This document shows, one piece after another, positions 9,980-22,835 of a stretch of 22,835 nt of DNA (positions within the stretch are counted from its first letter, which is position 1; every line of letters begins with the position of its first letter). The position numbers and the translations under genes were made by a program. The notes beneath the pieces are model-generated. The model was given only the letters and a program-made list of their open reading frames with translations. It made no database searches and was not told the DNA's origin. Source of the stretch: Isoetes engelmannii (lineage: Eukaryota; Streptophyta; Lycopodiopsida; Isoetales; Isoetaceae); assembly GCA_011763485.2 (NCBI GenBank), contig JAANSK020254274.1:1-22835 (forward strand), read 5' to 3'.

Positions 9980-11870
9980 TCAGCCATTAGATAGGACTAA
10001 AACGTTTCCATTAGAAGCATCTTCAGAAAGAGAGTGTTCATGGAAGATTTTTGCCAAAATGGCAGGCTCAGAGGAAACTTTTTTCTGATGCTTTCCCTTC
10101 TTCTTCTTAATTCGCCCACCCAAGGAGGGGTTGTTGCCTTCACTCTCTTCATTATCAACTACAAGACTCACCTGGCCAGTCAAGGTATCTCCGGGCAAGG
10201 TATCTGCCAGCTTATCTTGCATCACATCATGCATGCCATTCTGCACACCTAGAGTTGCTGCTTTAGCAACATCAGTTGACATATCTTTTGGGGCTGAGGT
10301 ACCAGTCCTTACTAACAATCAGCACATCAACATTCAGCACATCTATAGTTGCTGCCCCTTTAGTAACAGTGGCCTCTTTTAGGGATGTGGCACCTTGCAT
10401 TCCAACCGCCTGGTTGACAGGCACATAATGCAGGGTACCTGTTCCAGACGTTGGAGGCCAGAGTTGCCATGAGGATCCAAAGGAGAGGGGTCCAAATGGG
10501 CAACACTCAAACTTAAATGGCTGGTGAAGTCCAGATCTGATTCTGATGTGGAATGGAGACATGTCAGCTCCCTAGATGGCAGCATCTGGACCGAGGGAAC
10601 CAAACAAGATACACAATCTTCACTGCCTGTTATTTTCATTGTCATAGGTCCCTTTCTCTTTCTCTGCACCAGGTGGAACTTGGACCAGACAACCATGATT
10701 ACCATCAGCCAAGAAGAACTGTTCCTGCAAATTGGTCTTGGGACTATAACTCTCTCCAACATGGAAGGATGTACTTACATCTCTGATAGATAAACTGCCA
10801 TAACTACCTCGGCCTCTTTTACTATTAAAAAAAACCTTTTCCTTTAGTCTTGCCAGGCTTAGTACCAAGGTGAACTCGTCAACCTCTCTTGCACCCTTCC
10901 CTTTAAAAGCATTCTAATCAGCCAACTCGTCAGATTCAACTGGAGATATACATATGGCAGGGGCATGAACCCTTGCCCCGCACAAGAGACATGGAGGAGG
11001 TAGCCCTGAGGTTAGGAGCTGAAACACTATTCTGTTACCTTTGTAACCCTTAAAGACAACAACCTCTGGGATTGTCTTTAGATCGTCCGTAGAGATACAT
11101 ACCTTGAGGGCCTCGCTGCTGCTAGTTCCCATAGAGATGAACTCTCCAAGTGAAGCTGCTATTGATTTGAATGCCTACTCTGTCCAGTATTCAGATCTAA
11201 GGCTGCTCAATGAAACCCATACGGGGTAATATAAGGCATCTGGATTATGCGGATCAAACTTCTCACACCACCTTTGAAGGAGAACTTGGCCATTTGGAGA
11301 TGAAACAATGCCCTTCTTAAACAACACATTGGCATTATTCTCAATAGCAGCAGTAACAATGAAGTATAGATTCCCAAGCCAAAGCAGTCTACGTGGAACC
11401 CTAGCTCTACACACTAGTTCTAGCACTTTGGCAAACTCCAACAGCTTTGGGTCACCCCTAATCACTTTCCAATAAGTACAAGCTTGTCAAGACGTCGGAT
11501 GTGATCAGCCAACTCTGGAATATGCAAAGATACACATACCATTTCAGCTTCTGGAATCTGGAAGAGCTTCGACAAGATCAGATAAGCAAGAAATGATCTT
11601 AGGCCCCCTTCTGCAACAGATCCACCATATTCAGTAAAGCTCCAGGCAGTACGTATAGCCAGGAAGGGCGGACAACAAGAGCTTGAGAGGGTAAGATGGC
11701 TGGATTGGCAAAGGGCAAGAACCTTATGGTGCGTCTAACAAATGCTGGATCTCCCTGAATTAGAAGGCCCCCTAAGTAATGGAACTGATCAGGAAAAAGT
11801 GATCTGTTATCAATCAGAGTTCCCAAAGTTCATCAACCGATCACTAGATCCACCGCCATCACAGATACAC
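9980..11870 (-). pseudogene. LINE ORF1/Gag-like (DUF4283-type) pseudogene
   Basis: The minus strand carries the remains of a plant Gag-like protein. A leading part near 11826-11600 includes FANPAILPSQALVVRPSW. After a frameshift comes IPELADHIRRLDKLVLIGK, then, in one frame from 11465 to 10272, a core reading YYPVWVSLSSLRSEYW. A zinc-knuckle-like Cys-x2-Cys-x4-His-x4-Cys (CLLCGARVHAPAIC) follows near 10960-11000. This matches plant LINE ORF1 / DUF4283 proteins. The same frame is broken by stops at 11175 (TAG), 10914 (TAG), 10620 (TGA) and about 10571 (TAG). A second shift near 10310 leads to a Lys-rich tail (GGRIKKKKGKHQKK) ending at TGA 9980. With so few breaks it is a fairly young or slowly decaying copy. 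It is not a functional gene. Confidence 0.7.
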
Positions 11871-11988
11871 TGTTGGTTAAGATGACAGAGCAGTAGATGT
11901 GTTCAGACTTTAATTGCTTTGAAGTCTTGCGCTTTTGCTTGACGATGGATTAGTGGCTTTTATTTTGCTTGATATAGAGAATGAACCC

Positions 11989-12090
11989 TTTTTTTTAAGG
12001 CTTTTCATTGATTAATGGAATGCATTTGAGAGGCAAATGGTTCACCCAGAGCTTAAATAACTATCCACCACAATAGCATTCTAAAATACA
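11989..12090 (-). mobile_element. Possible truncated LINE 3' end
   Basis: The minus strand reads CATTCCATTAATCAATGAAAAGCC and then an 8-nt A-run (plus-strand T-run 11989-11996). That form, ATTAATGAAA plus poly(A), is common at plant LINE 3' ends. The body to the right (to about 12090) has no recognisable coding sequence. Weak call from a short signal. Confidence 0.3.
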
Positions 12091-12271
12091 TGCAGCCCAT
12101 ATTCTAAATGTTCAAAACCGACATTGGAACTCCCATGTTGCATTTGAAGGGCAAAAGTTAACTTTCAAATCATAGTAGCCGCTTTTATGATACGTGCAGC
12201 AATGAAGCTTGCCCAAAAAGAATTTGGATATTGTACAAATAATATACAAGCTATGTTTTACATTCTGGTAA
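11999..12271 (-). other. PRP16 3' untranslated and downstream region
   Basis: Downstream of the PRP16 stop the minus strand is AT-rich, with TGTA-type motifs (TTGTATATTATTTGTACAA around 12225-12245) of the sort found upstream of plant poly(A) sites. No AATAAA is evident, which is common in plants. The left part, up to about 12090, resembles a LINE 3' tail rather than gene sequence, so the transcript end is probably between about 12100 and 12230. The position is inferred. Confidence 0.35.
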
Positions 12272-19280
<7,009 letters not shown>

Positions 19281-19292
<12 letters not shown>

Positions 19293-19331
19293 ATCCAGGC
19301 CAATGCGTCGTCTTCCGGAATCGAAATCGCA
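19281..19331 (-). other. PRP16: First recognisable PRP16 exon; start codon ambiguous
   Basis: The only in-frame ATG before the conserved N-terminal part is at 19292-19290 (M-E-F-K, then the exon 2 residues). Its context is good, with G at -3 and G at +4. Thirteen more codons (C-D-F-D-S-G-R-R-R-I-G-L-D) are open upstream, back to a pyrimidine-containing CTGTAG that could be a splice acceptor ending at 19332. Starting there, the exon is exactly 51 nt (17 codons) and in phase 0. So either the protein starts at 19292 with only four codons in exon 1, or this is an internal exon joined to an upstream coding exon not identified here. The donor is the unusual GTCTGT, with a second GT four bases on. 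Confidence 0.55.
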
Positions 19332-19471
19332 CTACAGAGTCGGAAAACCTCTCGTTCAGTAGATGCGTCTAGGGCGGACCTTTGCCGCGATTTAACAGAA
19401 CATCTAAAATTCCTAGTTTAAAGGTGGTTGTACTTTATCCAATGAAGAATCTAACACCACACCAAGATCTA

Positions 19472-19792
19472 CTCGAGCGGTCTCCCATGGGTCCGTTACA
19501 ATCTCTCCCACTAGAACTATGCTCGTCCTCGAGCATCACAAGACCACGGGCCACACCATCCAATGGTGTCCAAGACCAAGCCAAGACCATATCCAACGGT
19601 ATCCAAGTCATGCATGCCCACATTGAGACTCGAACTCGAGCTCTGCTCTAATACCAATTGTAACTTCCTTAACCACTTTGGCCTAACCAACTGGCCAAAA
19701 CATCCGAATGCTTATGGGAAATCCATCCCACCCTCTTATGGTGGTATCAGGAAACGCCACACTCTCGAGCAGTCTCCCATGGGTCCGTTACA
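19472..19792 (-). mobile_element. TRIM (terminal-repeat retrotransposon in miniature)
   Basis: Read on the minus strand. The 5' LTR is 134 bp (19792-19659), begins TGTAAC and ends GTTACA. Two bases later comes TGGTATTAGAGC (19656-19645), a one-mismatch match to the initiator tRNA-Met primer-binding site. The internal region is 158 bp (19658-19501) and ends in a polypurine tract, GTGGGAGAGAT. The 3' LTR starts at 19500 with TGTAACGGACCCATGGGAG. The LTRs share 29 bp with one mismatch (19500-19472 against 19792-19764), after which the 3' copy is diverged or truncated and its end cannot be placed. There is no coding capacity, as is normal for TRIMs, which depend on other elements for enzymes. No target duplication could be checked because one end is lost. 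I see no 5S rRNA-like segment, so it does not look like Cassandra. Confidence 0.8.
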
Positions 19793-21090
19793 TTTGATGA
19801 AGAGGGACGAGTATAGAAGGTTTAGAAAGGACGAGTTTAGACGGTGGCAGATACTGGATCCTGGGGCGGCCAAGTTGTGGGTAAGGAGAGTCCTTTTGCG
19901 GAATGAAAGCTGCATTGCAGAGGTGCACGTTGGCGTCAAAGGGGAAGAAAAGATAATAGGTTTGTACTCTTATTCCCTCATGTATTTGTAAGAGAGCCAA
20001 GCCCGAGTCCTAGGTGCATGTCAAATTCTTGGATAAGCATAGCTCCCTTCTTTTCTTCATTTCTTTCTCTGTTATACAATACCGAGGGAAATATATATGG
20101 TCTTCAAGCAAATCATGCTATAACAAATTTATGTTGAGAAAAGGATATTGTATAATTCAGTTTTAATTGCATTGACTTAATCTAAGATGTTTTATGAGTA
20201 AAAATGCTGCTTGCAATGAGATAGTGGAAGAAAAGACTAATTGTGTATTTGGTGTTGAGGCATTAGCGGAAAAAAGACTGATTGTGTATTTAGTATTAGG
20301 CATTGACAAAGCATGATTGATTTCCAAAAACCAGCCTTTGTGGCATTGAACTGTTTGTGAAAAAAGCCATTGAGGAGAAAAAACGTTTGCTCTAATGGGA
20401 ATAGCCTCTGCCCTAGGGCGGACAGGCTGTTTGGAGCTGCGCTATGCGCAGGGGGGGGTCAAATCCTTCAGCCTGTATCTTATTTGAGCTTCTACTTGCA
20501 GGTGATGGGCTGATGCAGTGGAGCTTCACTTCCCAGGTATGATATAGTAATGGAAATCTGTGACAATCATTGTGTGGCATGTAGCAGAACAGGGATTGCA
20601 CCAGAGATTGTATTTTCCAATTGTAGGCGCTCCTTACAAATAATAGCATTGCCTGTTTAAATCCAGGAATCGTGTGGGAGAAGATTCACATGGAATCTAT
20701 TATCTGTTCACACCTGTGTGTGGCGTGCAATGGACTGCATTCTAATTTTAGTCCAATTCTATTCTGGAGTCAATCTAGTATTGGAATTACATTCAATGGT
20801 TGTCAAACCCCCTAAAAAAATAGGGCCATCTAAGCGTTTGACCCATCAAATGGTCCCAGAGGGCATTTGCATGGGAATATTCCCAAATCCAAATGTTGGA
20901 AATTGCCTAGAGCACTCGTCAACCATATTAAAGAGATATCTTGTGATGTTCCAAGTATTTTATATGCCTTTTTGGGTATTAATATATGACACATCACTAT
21001 GAATAATTAATGGTGCATTTATTATTCCTAATCTAGGGTTAGCTATGTTAATTCATTTAATCGTTAAGGGGGAAACCTAATTGGAATTTA
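19793..21090. other. Unassigned sequence upstream of PRP16 and the TRIM
   Basis: The left end holds a plus-strand open stretch rich in Arg, Lys and Glu (MKRDEYRRFRKDEFRRW..., about 19796-19991), flanked directly by the TRIM. It matches no family I know. The rest (20000-21090) is AT-rich with an imperfect tandem repeat and no gene. It may be the first intron or the promoter region of PRP16. Confidence 0.35.
20231..20306. repeat. Imperfect tandem repeat of about 41 bp
   Basis: AAAAGACTAATTGTGTATTT (20231-20250) recurs as AAAAGACTGATTGTGTATTT from 20272, and each copy is followed by a similar GT.TTGAGGCATT-like stretch. No coding content. Confidence 0.75.
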
Positions 21091-21093
21091 GCT

Positions 21094-21103
21094 ATTTATA
21101 AAA
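21094..21103 (+). promoter_or_regulatory. TATA-box-like sequence, possible LTR promoter
   Basis: TATTTATAAA lies in a plus-strand context resembling a retrotransposon LTR (TGTTAATTC... upstream and a run of TTAGTTACTAAC downstream). No matching second LTR, primer site or coding region was found, so it may be a chance AT-rich match. Confidence 0.25.
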
Positions 21104-22035
21104 AAGGCTAAAACACTAAATTAGTTACTAACAACTATTGTAGCATTGACACTTGGCCCCAATTGATGGGCAAGGAAAGCCTACTGAAAATAGACACAGC
21201 CAAATTGAAGCTTCACCCCAATTTGCCCCAAATAGATTTGGGGGAAGGTTGGAGAATGAGGCGGAGCAGTCCTATTCACCAAGAAAATGGAGACTCTTCC
21301 AGATAATAGTCCTAGCGAAGATACCGGTTAGTACGCTAGATAGCTTAGATTTCTAGTTAGAAATTGACCCTTGGTTGCGTAGATGAATGATTAGGTCTTA
21401 TGTTGTTTCTCATTTGAAATTACGAGTGGATTATGGTAGTTCTTTGCTGCACCTCTTGTGCTTGTGGGATAAGGGAGGGTAGAGGCCTAAAAGGCTATTA
21501 GGATTATAAATGCTTCTAGCTAGAACTCTGTAAATCCCAATAAATGCGGCATGTGCATAGAGCCCACCTGGCTGTAGATGTTATGATGTGATTGAGCACT
21601 AGATAATAGATATAATGGCAAAGTGGAGACAGGATCCAGCCGAGGTTGACTACCGATTTAGTGTGCTAGACTTATAGTCGGTCATCGGGAGGGCCGGGTA
21701 TGGGTTTGACACCCCTTGGGTCACAGGAGTCGATCTATAAGATGGCCCTGGGTTCGATAGGTGCGGGTGCCTATGGATTCTGGGGATTAAGTTGGGTACG
21801 GATGAGGGTCGTGGGTGACCACATCCTCTAGCCACACATGGAACCATTATACTCCTGGTAAGGGCATGTCTCATTCCTACCTCATCGGACCTGGGAGATG
21901 TAACCTGGAGTAGTCTCATAGGGTGAATCCATGAGATTACATCTCCGGAAGCCTACAATCATGCCATATCATCTCAATCTATCTGCAAAGTATGTACGGG
22001 AGAGGCGGATGGAGTGGAATACCGTACCAAATGTT
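21104..22035. other. Unassigned sequence, moderately GC-rich in the right half
   Basis: From about 21640 to 22020 the composition becomes richer in G and C, with short openings on the minus strand (21650-21919) that have no recognisable domain. It could be part of an LTR or other non-coding repeat. I can support no gene. Confidence 0.4.
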
Positions 22036-22158
22036 CTATGCCAGCAAACGTCTACTCTGCTTTACACAGTCTGTCAAGGTTTGGAATAAACGCTCTACTG
22101 CTTTGGTTGCCTTGTAGAATGCAAAATCAGGAAGACCATGTTCTTCTTTATGCTCCAT
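22036..22158 (-). other. 40-codon open frame in a possible PRP16 5' leader
   Basis: ATG 22158-22156 starts MEHKEEHGLPDFAFYK..., ending in TAG at 22036. The frame stays open upstream without an ATG to about 22380 and has a coding-like composition (AKKKKRQKW). GT sites inside it (for example GACTGT|GTAAAG) fall in phase 0 and could, in principle, splice to the 51-nt PRP16 exon, but no evidence selects one. It could be a first coding exon, an upstream ORF in the leader, or an unrelated small gene. Confidence 0.25.
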
Positions 22159-22265
22159 AGCCAAACTCTGTCGTTTTCCTAGTGGGCCGAGTCTGCTCAC
22201 AAAAACGCCATCCGTATCCAACCTCGGGGGATCGGCCTTCGATTGATTCCCAGTTTCTTCTCTAA

Positions 22266-22274
22266 CTAGGGTTT
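22266..22274 (-). promoter_or_regulatory. Telo-box (AAACCCTAG)
   Basis: The minus strand reads AAACCCTAG. This element is frequent near the 5' ends of plant housekeeping genes, including ones for RNA and translation machinery. Its place upstream of PRP16 fits a leader or promoter, but a 9-mer match alone is weak. Confidence 0.4.
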
Positions 22275-22365
22275 GCAACCGCTTCAGCGTCCACTTCTGC
22301 CGCTTTTTTTTTTTAGCAGGGTTTCCTAACCCGAGCTCACCTGAATGCTTAAATTCTAGCCTATC

Positions 22366-22380
22366 CACGTGTCGCGACAC
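22366..22380. promoter_or_regulatory. G-box (CACGTG) overlapping a 12-bp palindrome
   Basis: CACGTG at 22366-22371 is the core site for plant bZIP and bHLH factors. It overlaps the perfect palindrome GTGTCGCGACAC at 22369-22380. It lies about 100 bp upstream of the telo-box in minus-strand orientation, as a promoter element would. Confidence 0.4.
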
Positions 22381-22397
22381 ATCAGCTAAATTCCTCT

Positions 22398-22550
22398 CTA
22401 ACCGTTAGATCTTCTAATTTTGAATCCAACGGTCCACGAAATTAGAAATTCCTTCAAAATTCCCTTCTGCCTTTTCCTTCTCCTACCGTATTCTTCATCC
22501 AAGCTCGGTTCATCACTGTCGGTCCTTTCCAAGCTTTGTATTCTTGCCAT
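22398..22550 (-). other. 50-codon open frame near the right edge, unassigned
   Basis: ATG 22550-22548 starts MARIQSLERTDSDEPSLDEE, followed by a basic stretch (YGRRRKRQKG), and stops with TAG at 22398. Composition is coding-like but no family is recognised. It lies upstream of the telo-box and G-box, so it may belong to a different transcript than PRP16. Confidence 0.2.
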
Positions 22551-22835
22551 AGCACAATGTTTGTTTAGATTTTCTTGGCCCGTTTGACACAGACTTTTTC
22601 GCCAAGAGGACGGACTTGCCGGCCATGGTCTCTGCAAGAACGGATGCCCAACACAGCTTCCGTTCTATCTTGCATGGAAGCGGCAGAAGGAGGAGCCACA
22701 TTGCATCAGACCCTCTGCCCTTGCCTGTAAATCTTACAAATAAAATTTTTGCTGGCAACTTTTGTTGGGCTTCTGGTTTCCTTCTCAAACGATGGAGAGA
22801 AGGTCCCCAATTCCACGCCTCTTTATCAGCTCAGT
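22551..22835. other. Right edge, no supported gene
   Basis: The minus strand stays open over much of this stretch but gives no recognisable product. The window ends here, so a gene extending beyond it cannot be excluded. Confidence 0.3.

Noticed and set aside
19739-19752. Plus-strand TGGTATCAGG as a second primer-binding site
   Set aside because: It lies inside the TRIM LTR, has no LTR end beside it, and the minus-strand primer site at 19645-19656 is correctly placed.
19659-19792. TRIM LTR as a Cassandra element carrying 5S rRNA sequence
   Set aside because: I looked for the 5S core promoter segments and saw none, and the LTR is shorter than expected for Cassandra.

Overview
The window looks like nuclear DNA from a flowering plant. 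It holds one interrupted, highly conserved gene with short AT-rich GT-AG introns, set in AT-rich sequence full of decayed plant-type retroelements: Ty1/copia, Ty3/gypsy, L1-like LINE, a TRIM with an initiator-tRNA-Met primer site, and a foldback MITE. No bacterial, organellar or viral gene order is visible. I cannot name the species.

The one gene I would call real and probably functional lies on the minus strand, from about 19331 down to 12272. It encodes the DEAH-box RNA helicase PRP16 (DEAH7/CUV; DHX38 in animals), the spliceosomal ATPase that remodels the spliceosome between the two catalytic steps. I rebuilt 17 coding exons that join without a frame break into 1185 codons plus a stop. The helicase core and C-terminal domains are complete. 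The extreme N-terminus and 5' leader are unresolved. A TRIM retrotransposon sits just 5' of the first confident exon, and possible leader sequence with a telo-box and a G-box lies near 22.0-22.4 kb.

Layout from left to right: 1-1690, AT-rich sequence with a GAA-type microsatellite and no gene; 1694-3060, two copies of one LINE-like 3' end, the second attached to a decayed DUF4283-type gag reading; 3060-5820, no recognisable gene; 5820-6075, copia RNase H remnant; 6126-7605, decayed gypsy gag (plus strand) split by a 405-bp Mutator-type foldback MITE with a 9-bp target duplication; 8140-11870, decayed L1-like LINE (minus strand) with endonuclease and ORF1 pieces but no visible reverse transcriptase; 11989-12090, another possible LINE tail; 12272-19331, PRP16; 19472-19792, TRIM; 19793-22035, mostly unassigned; 22036-22835, possible 5' leader or promoter.

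I found no new multi-gene system. The points most worth following up are the four tandem 5' splice sites in PRP16, each with a stronger-looking donor four bases downstream that would cause a premature stop; the two gag-end-plus-tail copies with no ORF2; and the TRIM beside the PRP16 5' exon.
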